From assembly GCA_023396255.1 (NCBI GenBank), contig JAEWWU010000015.1, positions 22,009 to 86,008 of the forward strand: a DNA stretch of 64,000 bases, written 5' to 3'. The notes beneath the pieces were generated by a model, which saw only the letters and a program-made list of their open reading frames with translations, made no database searches and had not been told where the DNA came from. Shown here piece after piece: positions 37,177-45,905 of the stretch. The stretch comes from Bacteroidota bacterium (GTDB taxonomy: Bacteria; Bacteroidota; Bacteroidia; Bacteroidales; Porphyromonadaceae). The position numbers and the translations under genes are program-made. How positions within the stretch are numbered: position 1 is the first letter of the stretch; every line of letters begins with the position of its first letter.

Positions 37177-38217
37177 ATGAAAAAAGGAAATAAATACGGA
37201 ACTCACCGTGTAATTGAGCCAGTAGGCGTTTTGCCCCAACCAGCTAACAAGTTGGACAACAATATGGACGAGATCTATGACAACGAAATTCTCATAGATG
37301 TTCAAACCCTGAACATAGACTCTGCCTCTTTTACAGATATCAGTAACCGTGCAGGAGGAGATAAAGCCGAGATTGCACGCATTATGATGGAAATTGTAGA
37401 AAAGCAAGGCAAACACCGTAACCCTTGGACCGGTTCTGGAGGTATGCTTTTGGGAACAGTAGAAAAAATAGGGGATGCTTTGGTCGGAAAAACAGACCTT
37501 AAAGTTGGTGATAAGATTGCGACTTTGGTCTCTCTCTCATTGACCCCTCTGCGTATCGATCAAATTAAAGAGATTAGAGAAGATGTAGACCAAGTGGATA
37601 TTGATGGTAAAGCCATTCTTTTTGAAAGTGGTATTTATGCCAAGATTCCTTCAGATTTACCCGAAAAGCTTGCTCTTTCAGCTCTTGATGTGGCCGGTGC
37701 TCCTGCACAGACAGCCCGTTTGGTTAAACCGGGGGATAACGTTGTAATCATCGGTGCTGGAGGAAAGAGCGGTATGCTTTGCTGCTACGAAGCTAAAAAA
37801 CGAGCCGGAGTAACAGGTAAAGTAATCGGGATAACACACTCGCCCAAGAGTACAGAACGTCTCAAAGCTTTGGGATTCTGCGACGAAGTGTTTTCTGCCG
37901 ATGCAACTCAGCCGGTTGCCGTGTTGGAAAAAATAGAAGAATTGACCAATGGCGAATTGGCTGACATTACCATCAACAATGTAAATATTCCCGATACGGA
38001 AATGACAAGTATCTTGATAACCAAGGATACAGGTATTGTTTATTTCTTCTCTATGGCAACCAGCTTCACCAAGGCTGCTTTGGGTGCCGAAGGGGTAGGT
38101 AGCGATGTAACGATGCTTATTGGTAACGGTTATACCAAAGGGCACGCCGAAATCACTCTTCAAGAACTGAGAGAATCTGAATCTCTCCGCAAAATTTTTA
38201 CCGAGCTATACGCATAA
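37177..38217 (+). CDS. kdd: L-erythro-3,5-diaminohexanoate dehydrogenase
   Basis: 346 residues. It oxidatively deaminates 3,5-diaminohexanoate to 5-amino-3-oxohexanoate with NAD(P)+. The dinucleotide-binding segment NVVIIGAGGKSGMLCCYEAK lies near residue 187 in a medium-chain-dehydrogenase-like arrangement, and the N-terminus KYGTHRVIEPVGVLPQPANKLDN is typical of Kdd. It is 22 bp after kce and 13 bp before kamA. Pathway context makes the assignment firm. Confidence 0.95.
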   Translation: MKKGNKYGTHRVIEPVGVLPQPANKLDNNMDEIYDNEILIDVQTLNIDSASFTDISNRAGGDKAEIARIMMEIVEKQGKHRNPWTGSGGMLLGTVEKIGDALVGKTDLKVGDKIATLVSLSLTPLRIDQIKEIREDVDQVDIDGKAILFESGIYAKIPSDLPEKLALSALDVAGAPAQTARLVKPGDNVVIIGAGGKSGMLCCYEAKKRAGVTGKVIGITHSPKSTERLKALGFCDEVFSADATQPVAVLEKIEELTNGELADITINNVNIPDTEMTSILITKDTGIVYFFSMATSFTKAALGAEGVGSDVTMLIGNGYTKGHAEITLQELRESESLRKIFTELYA

Positions 38218-38230
38218 GTGAGAAAATCTT

Positions 38231-39469
38231 ATGATTCAAGGAAATAGAAAAACATTCTTCCCTGAGGTATCAGACGAAGAATGGAATGATTGGAAGTGGC
38301 AGGTAAGACATCGAATAGAAACACTTGAAGATCTAAAAAAATATATTCATTTGACTCCGGAGGAGGAAGAGGGGGTAAGAGAATCTCTCAAGACGATTCG
38401 TATGGCCATCACTCCTTACTATCTGAGTTTGATCAACTTGGAAGATCCGCACGATCCCATCCGAAAGCAGTCTATTCCAACAATAAACGAGTTGCACGTA
38501 AGTGCAGCGGACATTCAGGATCCTTTGCACGAGGATGGCGATAGCCCTGTTCCAGGGCTAACTCATCGCTATCCAGATAGGGTGTTGTTCTTGATCACAG
38601 ACCAATGTGCTATGTATTGTAGACATTGTACCCGCAGGCGTTTTGCTGGACAGAAAGATGCTTCGTCTCCTATGGAGCGTATAGATAAGTGCATCGATTA
38701 CATTGCTCGCACGCCACAAGTAAGAGATGTATTGCTCAGCGGTGGAGATGCTTTGCTTGTGCCGGATGATCGTATCGAATATATTTTGAAGAAACTCAGA
38801 GACATACCTCACGTGGAAATAATTCGCTTTGGTTCGCGCACTCCGGTGGTGATGCCCCAAAGAATAACTCCTGAGTTTGTTGATATGATAAAAAAATACC
38901 ACCCGGTATGGCTCAATACACATTTTAATCATCCCAATGAGATAACGCCAGAGTCAAAAGCCGCTTGTGAGAGATTGGCAAATGCAGGGGTTCCCCTTGG
39001 AAACCAAAGTGTATTGCTCCGAGGAATCAATGACTGCACCCACGTAATGAAGAAATTGGTACACGAACTTGTAAAAATAAGGGTTAGACCTTACTATATA
39101 TATGTTTGTGACTTGTCTATGGGTATTGGTCATTTCCGTACCCCGGTATCCAAAGGCATCGAGATTATAGAGAACCTTAGAGGACATACTTCCGGGTATG
39201 CAGTGCCAACGTTTGTTGTAGATGCTCCGGGAGGAGGAGGAAAGATCCCTGTGATGCCCAATTATGTGGTTTCTCAAGCCCCGCACCGTGTTGTTGTAAG
39301 AAACTACGAAGGAGTGCTTACTACATATACGGAGCCGGAAGATTATAAAGAAGAGTGTTATTGCGAAGAGTGTAGCAAGAAAAAAGAAGGAGTTGCAGCT
39401 CTTTTGGCAGGGCAGAAATTGGCACTTGAGCCTACTGATTTAGAGCGCCACAATCGTAATAAACACTAA
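38231..39469 (+). CDS. kamA: L-lysine 2,3-aminomutase
   Basis: Radical SAM, PLP-dependent enzyme that makes L-beta-lysine, the entry step. 412 residues. The 4Fe-4S cysteines are at 126, 130 and 133 (CAMYCRHC); the PLP lysine is Lys338 in DAPGGGGKIP; Asp294 and Asp331 match the substrate-binding aspartates of the Clostridium enzyme, all offset by one. A C-terminal Cys cluster (CYCEECSKK) matches the zinc site. All catalytic residues are present, so it should be active under anaerobic conditions. Confidence 0.97.
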   Translation: MIQGNRKTFFPEVSDEEWNDWKWQVRHRIETLEDLKKYIHLTPEEEEGVRESLKTIRMAITPYYLSLINLEDPHDPIRKQSIPTINELHVSAADIQDPLHEDGDSPVPGLTHRYPDRVLFLITDQCAMYCRHCTRRRFAGQKDASSPMERIDKCIDYIARTPQVRDVLLSGGDALLVPDDRIEYILKKLRDIPHVEIIRFGSRTPVVMPQRITPEFVDMIKKYHPVWLNTHFNHPNEITPESKAACERLANAGVPLGNQSVLLRGINDCTHVMKKLVHELVKIRVRPYYIYVCDLSMGIGHFRTPVSKGIEIIENLRGHTSGYAVPTFVVDAPGGGGKIPVMPNYVVSQAPHRVVVRNYEGVLTTYTEPEDYKEECYCEECSKKKEGVAALLAGQKLALEPTDLERHNRNKH

Positions 39470-39485
39470 TTTGGATTGTGTTTTG

Positions 39486-39590
39486 CTGAGTGGAGTGACA
39501 AACTCCCTCAGTATGTAATGATAAGAAGTGTTTGGGGAGGGGAAGTAGAAAGGTATTTTTTCTTTTCCCTCCCTCTTCAAAGAGGAGGTT
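39486..39590 (+). promoter_or_regulatory. Intercistronic RNA hairpins between kamA and kamB
   Basis: Three stems lie in the 124-bp gap. Stem 1 is at 39486-39511 (CTGAG-T-GGAGT / ACTCCCTCAG, one bulge). Stem 2 pairs 39534-39545 (GGGGAGGGGAAG) with 39562-39573 (CTTTTCCCTCCC). Stem 3 pairs CCTCTT (39572-39577) with AAGAGG (39580-39585) and covers part of the ribosome-binding site. Stems 2 and 3 share bases and are mutually exclusive at their edge. There is no T-run, so these are not simple terminators. Confidence 0.5.
39583..39588 (+). promoter_or_regulatory. Strong Shine-Dalgarno site deciding the TTG start of kamB
   Basis: AGGAGG, 5 nt before TTG at 39594. Such a strong site is unusual in Bacteroidota and supports TTG as the start. 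The upstream half of the site is inside a potential hairpin. Confidence 0.6.
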
Positions 39591-39593
39591 AAG

Positions 39594-40610
39594 TTGCCGT
39601 TTATTGCAGACATATTGAAGTACAAAAGCGTAGCTATTGTTGGATTGGCAAAAAATACAGGAAAAACTGTTTGCCTCAACTATGTATTGCAGCGTCTCAG
39701 CCGTATGAAAGAGACGGTAGCTATTACTTCTATAGGGGTAGACGGCGAACTCACAGACCGTGTGACATCAACACCCAAACCCCAAATCACTATTTACAGA
39801 AATATGCTTTTTGTTACAGCTGAAGTCCATTATTTGCAAAAACGATTGGTTTCGGAAGTTTTAGATATAAGCAAAAAGCATACAGCTTTGGGTCGTTTGG
39901 TCACGGCTCGTGCGGTGCAGCCCGGAAAAGTCCTTATTTCAGGTCCTGCTGATACAGCTGGAGTGCGCGAATTAATTGATTCTTTGAGACAAAAAGGAGT
40001 ACATACAACCATTGTGGATGGAGCCTTGTCGAGAATGAGTCTGGCATCTCCGGCAGTAACAGAGGGGTTGATTTTAGCAACCGGAGCTGCCTTTAGCGCC
40101 AATATTCCTCAGTTGATTCGCAAGACCAAATATGTGAAGCGGCTCATAGAGTTGCCCTTGATACAAGAAAGTTGGATACCAAAGCTTGCGACAATAAAGT
40201 CGGGAATTTGGGCAATAGATGATGATGGAAATGCCTATGATTTGGAAATTGCATCTGTTTTTTTGATAGAAAAGAGAGAGAAAGATTTATTCCGTTTTGG
40301 CACACGTTTACTTATAAACGGGGCTATAAGTGATCGACTGTTGTCCTTTTTGAAACTGCAGCAGAGAAATGTGGAACTTATTGTGACTGATTTTTCCAAG
40401 ATATTTGCTACCCAAGAAGTTTTTGAGGCTTTCACAAGAGAAGGAAATCGAATGTATAGTTTACTAAGAAGTAATCTTATAGCCATAACAGCCAATCCTT
40501 ACTCTCCTGCCGGATTTATACTAGACTCTCATTCCTTGTGTGATCAAATGAGTCAGGAATTACAGATCCCTGTTTATGATATAAAAAGATTGTCTGGAGA
40601 ACAGATCTAG
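39594..40610 (+). CDS. kamB: KamB, P-loop protein of the lysine-fermentation cluster, function unknown
   Basis: 338 residues, starting with TTG behind a strong Shine-Dalgarno site. A P-loop-like motif VGLAKNTGKT lies at residues 16-25, spaced one residue longer than classic Walker A. No membrane segment. Known lysine-fermentation clusters carry a gene of this kind beside kamA and a MutS-like kamC, and neither has a proven role. kamC follows 11 bp later and the B12-dependent mutase genes come next. I infer a partner of KamC in assembling or reactivating KamDE. Naming rests on position and P-loop. Confidence 0.8.
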   Translation: MPFIADILKYKSVAIVGLAKNTGKTVCLNYVLQRLSRMKETVAITSIGVDGELTDRVTSTPKPQITIYRNMLFVTAEVHYLQKRLVSEVLDISKKHTALGRLVTARAVQPGKVLISGPADTAGVRELIDSLRQKGVHTTIVDGALSRMSLASPAVTEGLILATGAAFSANIPQLIRKTKYVKRLIELPLIQESWIPKLATIKSGIWAIDDDGNAYDLEIASVFLIEKREKDLFRFGTRLLINGAISDRLLSFLKLQQRNVELIVTDFSKIFATQEVFEAFTREGNRMYSLLRSNLIAITANPYSPAGFILDSHSLCDQMSQELQIPVYDIKRLSGEQI

Positions 40611-40621
40611 AAATTGCACAG

Positions 40622-42019
40622 ATGCTATTGAAAGAGGTTATAAAAGAATTTGGCGAAATGCGTTTTATGGTGGAGTCTCTAAACCTATTGACTTCTTCCG
40701 GAAAACGTTGGCTTTTGTCTCAATCAATGATGACAGAAGTTGAAGACATCGAAAAAGCTTTACAGGACCAATCTCTTTTTCATAGAGCTTTTTGCCTTCG
40801 AGGGAACGAGTCTATTTTTTCTCTTCTTTCAGTAAAGATGATGCAGCTTTTAGATATTTCCGGTACAATAAGACATCTCAATCACGGAAACATTTTAACA
40901 GACATTGAGTTGTTCGAGGTCAAAAAGTTTGCTCTACTGTCTCACGACATTGTTCATATCATAACTCCTTTAAACTTTTCCTTTTTGACCTTTTCCCCTT
41001 TGGTTAAGGTGATAGATTTGTTAGACCCGGAAGGGAAACGAATACCTCACTTTTATATTTGTGATCAATATTCTCCTACGTTAAGAGACTTGCGGGAGCA
41101 AATGTCCCTATTAATCAATAATAATGGAGATGAGGCGAAAATAGAAGAACTCCGCTTTAGGGCGCAGCAAGTAGAAGATGAAATTCGGAAAGACATTTCC
41201 CAATCTTTATCCGTCTATGCTTCGAATTTGTTACAAAACTTAGAGCAGTTGGCTTACCTAGATGTCTTATTAGCTCGCTCTATTCAAATTGAGGCACTGA
41301 ATCTGTCTTGTCCTATTTGCAACACAACAATAACTTCCTACCAAGGACTTTTTGCTCCAGAAGTAAGACAGCAATTGGAAGAGCAAGGGAAACATTTCCA
41401 ACCGATAGACATTACTCTAAAGCAAGAGCCTACGTTAATTATGGGGGCAAATATGGCAGGGAAAAGTATTCTTCTAAAGAGTGTCGCTCTGGCGCAAATA
41501 TTATTCCAATTTGGGTTCTTTGTCCCTGCCGAACAAGCCCAAATTGTCCCCGTCAAAAAGATAGCTTTATTGATAGGAGATGCAGAAGATACGCAGAGAG
41601 GACTTTCTTCATATGCAGCCGAAATGCTTCGTCTCAATGAAGTTATAAAAGATACAAAAGCCAATGTGAAACAATTGGTTTTGATAGATGAATTGGCTCG
41701 CACAACAAATCCGCAAGAGGGTAGTGCCATAGTCTGTGGCGTTGTCGATTTCCTCGAGGAATATTCTGTTTGTTCTTTGGTTACGTCCCATTATGCTGTA
41801 GATATCCCTTGTCGAAAATTGAGAGTAAAAGGTTTTAAACAAAAAGAGAATCAAGCCATTAACTTGGATAATTTGAATGATTACATAGATTATTCTTTGG
41901 AGGAAGCAGGAGATGGACAGGTCCCCCACGAAGCAATTCGAATTGCTGAAATAATCGGGGTTGAACCCTCTGTCCTCAACCGCATTCACCGTTATCTGAA
42001 TAACGATACCGCTCAATAA
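40622..42019 (+). CDS. kamC: KamC, MutS-type ATPase of the lysine-fermentation cluster
   Basis: 465 residues. The C-terminal half is a MutS ATPase: Walker A GANMAGKS at 275-282, Walker B LVLIDELAR at about 352-360, and SSYAAEML in the signature-motif region. The N-terminal half is helical (lever/clamp-like) and has no mismatch-recognition domain, so it is not a repair MutS. A CPIC pair is at 230-233. It stands between kamB and kamD in a tight run (11 and 16 bp gaps). A chaperone-like role for the radical B12 mutase is inference; no function is established. Confidence 0.85.
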   Translation: MLLKEVIKEFGEMRFMVESLNLLTSSGKRWLLSQSMMTEVEDIEKALQDQSLFHRAFCLRGNESIFSLLSVKMMQLLDISGTIRHLNHGNILTDIELFEVKKFALLSHDIVHIITPLNFSFLTFSPLVKVIDLLDPEGKRIPHFYICDQYSPTLRDLREQMSLLINNNGDEAKIEELRFRAQQVEDEIRKDISQSLSVYASNLLQNLEQLAYLDVLLARSIQIEALNLSCPICNTTITSYQGLFAPEVRQQLEEQGKHFQPIDITLKQEPTLIMGANMAGKSILLKSVALAQILFQFGFFVPAEQAQIVPVKKIALLIGDAEDTQRGLSSYAAEMLRLNEVIKDTKANVKQLVLIDELARTTNPQEGSAIVCGVVDFLEEYSVCSLVTSHYAVDIPCRKLRVKGFKQKENQAINLDNLNDYIDYSLEEAGDGQVPHEAIRIAEIIGVEPSVLNRIHRYLNNDTAQ

Positions 42020-42035
42020 TTATAAAAGCATTTAT

Positions 42036-43595
42036 ATGCAAACTCAAAGTAAATTAGGAATAGATTTCAAAGATGTAGAACACGCTCGAATCTTGGCTCA
42101 TAAGATCGCCGCTGATGTTCAAGAATTTGTAAAGGACTACACTACGGTAGCTGTAGAGAGAACTCTGTGTAGACTTATTGGTATTGACGGAATTGACGCA
42201 GAGGGGGTACCCTTGCCTAATGTGGTAGTCGATGACCTGAAAGGAAAAAATTCTTTGGAAAATGGAGTTTTGTTTTATTTAGCCAATGCAATAATAGAAA
42301 CAGGGCAAACCCCTCAGCAGTTAGCAGAGAGGGTCGCTACCGAGCATTTGGATTTAACTTCTTTTGCTTTCAATAGTCCGGATCGGGTTTCGGAAGCAAT
42401 TCTCCCTTTTGTTAAAGAGAGTATTTTTCGTATTAAGGAGAGAAGAAATAAAAGAGAACATTACATAGCGACTCTCGGAGAAGGAGCTCGTCCTTATTTG
42501 TATGTTATTGTAGCTACGGGGAATATTTACGAAGATGTTGTTCAAGCAGAAGCCGCAGCTCGTCAAGGTGCTGATATTATAGCCGTGATCCGTACAACCG
42601 GTCAGAGTCTTCTCGATTATGTTCCGTTTGGAGCAACCACAGAAGGTTTTGGCGGAACTTTTGCAACTCAAGAAAACTTCCGCATTATGCGTAGAGCTTT
42701 GGATAAGGTGGGAGAAGAGGTTGGACGTTACATTCGTCTTTGCAATTATTGTTCGGGCTTGTGTATGCCGGAAATTGCAGCAATGGGTGCTCTTGAGGGA
42801 TTAGACGTGATGCTCAATGATGCTCTATATGGGATTCTTTTTAGAGATATCAATATGAAAAGAACCTTGATAGATCAATTTATGTCTCGTGTTATCAATG
42901 GTTTTGCTGGGGTTATTATTAACACAGGGGAAGACAATTATCTAACAACGGCAGATGCTGTTGAAGAGGCGCATACCGTATTGGCTTCTGACCTCATTAA
43001 CGAACAACTCGCCCTTATGGCGGGGTTGCCTGAAGAACAAATGGGGTTGGGGCACGCTTTTGAAATGGATCCGGAGTTGGAAAATGGATTTTTGTTCGAA
43101 TTGGCTCAAGCCCAAATGACCCGTGAGATATTTCCAAAGGCACCGCTAAAGTATATGCCCCCAACGAAGTTTATGACGGGAAACATTTTTAGAGGACACT
43201 TACAAGATGCTTTGTTCAATATGATTGGTATTTGGACCTCTCAGGGAATTCAGCTCTTGGGAATGCCTACTGAAGCTATTCACACTCCCTTTATGAGCGA
43301 TCGTTACCTATCTATCGAGAATGCAAAATACATCTTCAACAATATGAAATCGATAGGAGAGGAGATGTTTTTCAAAGAGGATGGAATTATCCAAACGAGA
43401 GCCAAGCACGTTTTGTCAAAAACAATAGCTCTATTACAAGAATTGGAAACTGAGGGACTCTTTATTGCGATAGAAAAGGGTAAATTCGGTGATGTAAAAC
43501 GACCACAAGATGGAGGGAAAGGGCTTGCCGGAGTTTGTCTCAAAGGACAGCATTACATCAATCCATTTATAGCGATAATGAATCCCAATGCTTAA
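42036..43595 (+). CDS. kamD: Lysine 5,6-aminomutase alpha subunit
   Basis: 519 residues, the TIM-barrel subunit of the adenosylcobalamin- and PLP-dependent mutase that turns beta-lysine into L-erythro-3,5-diaminohexanoate. Characteristic stretches: IGIDGIDAEGVPLPNVVVD near residue 46 and DIIAVIRTTGQSLLDYVP near 180. The length matches the Clostridium and Fusobacterium enzymes. kamE follows after 24 bp. Confidence 0.96.
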   Translation: MQTQSKLGIDFKDVEHARILAHKIAADVQEFVKDYTTVAVERTLCRLIGIDGIDAEGVPLPNVVVDDLKGKNSLENGVLFYLANAIIETGQTPQQLAERVATEHLDLTSFAFNSPDRVSEAILPFVKESIFRIKERRNKREHYIATLGEGARPYLYVIVATGNIYEDVVQAEAAARQGADIIAVIRTTGQSLLDYVPFGATTEGFGGTFATQENFRIMRRALDKVGEEVGRYIRLCNYCSGLCMPEIAAMGALEGLDVMLNDALYGILFRDINMKRTLIDQFMSRVINGFAGVIINTGEDNYLTTADAVEEAHTVLASDLINEQLALMAGLPEEQMGLGHAFEMDPELENGFLFELAQAQMTREIFPKAPLKYMPPTKFMTGNIFRGHLQDALFNMIGIWTSQGIQLLGMPTEAIHTPFMSDRYLSIENAKYIFNNMKSIGEEMFFKEDGIIQTRAKHVLSKTIALLQELETEGLFIAIEKGKFGDVKRPQDGGKGLAGVCLKGQHYINPFIAIMNPNA

Positions 43596-43619
43596 CTCTA
43601 AAAGACGATTTAACCAGAT

Positions 43620-44411
43620 ATGAGTGGAGGACTATATTCTACAGAGGCAAATGATTTTGATCAGACTCTTGATCTTACTAAAATAAAACCCTACGGGGAT
43701 ACAATGAACGACGGTAAAACTCAGCTAAGTTTTACTTTACCCGTGCCTGCTGGAGATGAGGCTGTAGAAGCCGCTAAGCAGTTGTTGAAACAGATGGGTT
43801 TTAATAATCCGCAGGTCGTATTTTTCAGAGAGTTGAAAGAAGGGTTTACTTTTTTCAATTGCTACGGAAGCTATACCAATACAATTGATTACACCACAAT
43901 ACACGTTCCTAAAGTTGAAGGAACCAAATGGGATATGGTGGAGACAGATCAATTCATAAAGGAACACATCGGACGTCCTATTCGTGTGATTGGTGCCAGT
44001 ACGGGGACGGATGCCCATACAGTAGGTATTGATGCAATTATGAATATGAAAGGATTTGCTGGGCACTACGGCTTGGAGCGTTATGAAATGTTTGAAACCC
44101 TTAATATGGGTAGTCAAGTGCTCAACGAAGATTTCATAGCCAAAGGAATAGAGGTGAATGCAGATGCTTTGTTGGTTTCCCAAACAGTGACTCAAAAAGA
44201 TGTTCATATTCAGAATATGATTGAGTTGGTCGAAATGTTGGAAGCAGAAGGCTTGAGGGACAAAGTTATTTTGTGTGCGGGAGGACCTCGAATTTCTCAC
44301 GAATTGGCTAAGGAGTTAGGGTATGATGCCGGGTTTGGAGCCAACACTTATGCCGATGATGTAGCTTCGTTTATTGCACAGGAATTAGATAGAAGACTAA
44401 ACGACAAGTAA
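43620..44411 (+). CDS. kamE: Lysine 5,6-aminomutase beta subunit
   Basis: 263 residues with a Rossmann B12-binding domain. The cobalamin motif D-x-H-x-x-G is DAHTVG at 131-136, so His133 is the base-off ligand. Lys144 (MNMKGFAG) matches the Lys144 of the Clostridium sticklandii beta subunit that binds PLP in the resting state. SQT (187-189) and AGGPR (220-224) complete the B12 site. atoA follows after 8 bp. Confidence 0.96.
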   Translation: MSGGLYSTEANDFDQTLDLTKIKPYGDTMNDGKTQLSFTLPVPAGDEAVEAAKQLLKQMGFNNPQVVFFRELKEGFTFFNCYGSYTNTIDYTTIHVPKVEGTKWDMVETDQFIKEHIGRPIRVIGASTGTDAHTVGIDAIMNMKGFAGHYGLERYEMFETLNMGSQVLNEDFIAKGIEVNADALLVSQTVTQKDVHIQNMIELVEMLEAEGLRDKVILCAGGPRISHELAKELGYDAGFGANTYADDVASFIAQELDRRLNDK

Positions 44412-44419
44412 TAGAGATT

Positions 44420-45076
44420 ATGGAAAAGAACCAAATTAGAGAAGTTATAGCCAAACGAGTGGCACAAGAGCTCAAAGATGGAGATGTGGTGAACCTTGGT
44501 ATAGGATTGCCTACTTTGATTCCTAATTATCTTCCGGAAGGAATTGATGTTGTGTTGCATTCTGAAAATGGAATGATAGGTATTGGACCGACCCCGAAGG
44601 AGGGCGAAGAAGATCCTCATTTCATCAATGCAGGTGGGGGAGCAATCCTTCCGGCCAAGGGGGCAGCAAGTTTCGATAGTGCAACTTCTTTTGCCATTAT
44701 CAGAGGTGGACACGTCGACATTAGCATCTTGGGGGCTTTACAAGTTGATGAACAGGGAAACTTGGCCAACTGGAATATTCCCGGCAAAATGGTTCCTGGA
44801 ATGGGGGGGGCGATGGATTTGCTCACAGGGACTCGCAAGGTGATATTGGCTATGGAGCACACAGCCAAAGGAAAAGCTAAGATAATGAAGGAGTGCACCC
44901 TGCCTTTGACTGCTAAGGGGCAGGTAGATATGATCGTTACGGAAATGTGTGTTATAGATGTAACTCCAGCGGGACTGGTTGTTAAAGAATTGCACCCCGA
45001 GTTTACTCAAGAAGAAGTAGAAGCTGCAACGGAGGCGACTCTTATTTTTGCTCCGGATTTGAAACCTATGTGTTAA
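44420..45076 (+). CDS. atoA: Acetoacetate/butyrate CoA-transferase, beta subunit
   Basis: 218 residues. The catalytic glutamate is in HSENGMIG (Glu49), followed by GGGAILP-type glycine-rich segments (INAGGGAILPAKGAASF). It is the partner of AtoD at 35259-35912. With AtoD it activates acetoacetate from the Kce reaction to acetoacetyl-CoA, releasing butyrate when butyryl-CoA is the donor. crt follows after 21 bp. Confidence 0.95.
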   Translation: MEKNQIREVIAKRVAQELKDGDVVNLGIGLPTLIPNYLPEGIDVVLHSENGMIGIGPTPKEGEEDPHFINAGGGAILPAKGAASFDSATSFAIIRGGHVDISILGALQVDEQGNLANWNIPGKMVPGMGGAMDLLTGTRKVILAMEHTAKGKAKIMKECTLPLTAKGQVDMIVTEMCVIDVTPAGLVVKELHPEFTQEEVEAATEATLIFAPDLKPMC

Positions 45077-45097
45077 TTCTATCTCTTTATAGGAACA

Positions 45098-45874
45098 ATG
45101 AAAAGTAACATCATCTTTGATCGACAAGAATATGTCGCTGTAATTACCCTTAATAAGCCCCAATCTCTGAATGCCTTAAATCTCTCCCTCTTATTGGAGT
45201 TGGAAGAAGCGATTGCTCTATTTGCCAATGACCTACAGTTGAGGGTTGCAATCATCACAGGGGTAGAAAAATCTTTTGTGGCTGGAGCTGATATCCAATC
45301 TATGAGCACAATGGATTACACCAAAGCCAAGGAGTTTGGGCAGGTGGGTGCTCGAGTATTCCGTTCCATTGAGATGTGTCCTAAACCTATAATTGCAGCA
45401 GTCAATGGATTTGCCTTGGGAGGAGGGTGTGAGTTGGCTTTGGCGTGTGACTTACGGGTTGCATCGGAGAAAGCCAAATTTGGACAACCAGAAGTCGGCT
45501 TGGGTATCACTCCCGGTTTTTCCGGAACTCAACGTCTAGCCCGAACTATTGGATTGGGAAAAGCCAGAGAGCTGATTTTTACAGGGAAAATTATCGGAGC
45601 GACAGAGGCACTTAGGTTGGGGTTGGTTAATGATGTAGTTGTTCCGGAAGAATTGATATCGACAGCTTTGAATTTGGCTCACACAATTTCAAAACAGGCT
45701 CCTGTTGCAATACAAAATGCCAAGAAAGCAATTATGGATGGGTGGGATTTGCCAATAGACGAAGGAATAGCCCTGGAAGTAGATCTGTTTGCACGCTGTT
45801 TTGAAACGCAAGATCAAAAAAGAGGAATGAATGCCTTTTTGAATAAGGAAAAGATTGATTACGAAGGAAAATAG
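45098..45874 (+). CDS. Enoyl-CoA hydratase/isomerase family protein (crotonase)
   Basis: 258 residues. The oxyanion-hole segments SFVAGADIQSM and GFALGGGCELALACD are present, and the two catalytic glutamates of crotonase are in GCELALACD and GQPEVGLGITPG. It probably interconverts crotonyl-CoA and 3-hydroxybutyryl-CoA, working with the dehydrogenase encoded next. Substrate specificity is inferred from context. Confidence 0.92.
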   Translation: MKSNIIFDRQEYVAVITLNKPQSLNALNLSLLLELEEAIALFANDLQLRVAIITGVEKSFVAGADIQSMSTMDYTKAKEFGQVGARVFRSIEMCPKPIIAAVNGFALGGGCELALACDLRVASEKAKFGQPEVGLGITPGFSGTQRLARTIGLGKARELIFTGKIIGATEALRLGLVNDVVVPEELISTALNLAHTISKQAPVAIQNAKKAIMDGWDLPIDEGIALEVDLFARCFETQDQKRGMNAFLNKEKIDYEGK

Positions 45875-45905
45875 TATAATTATTCACCAATAAAGGAGGA
45901 AGAAT

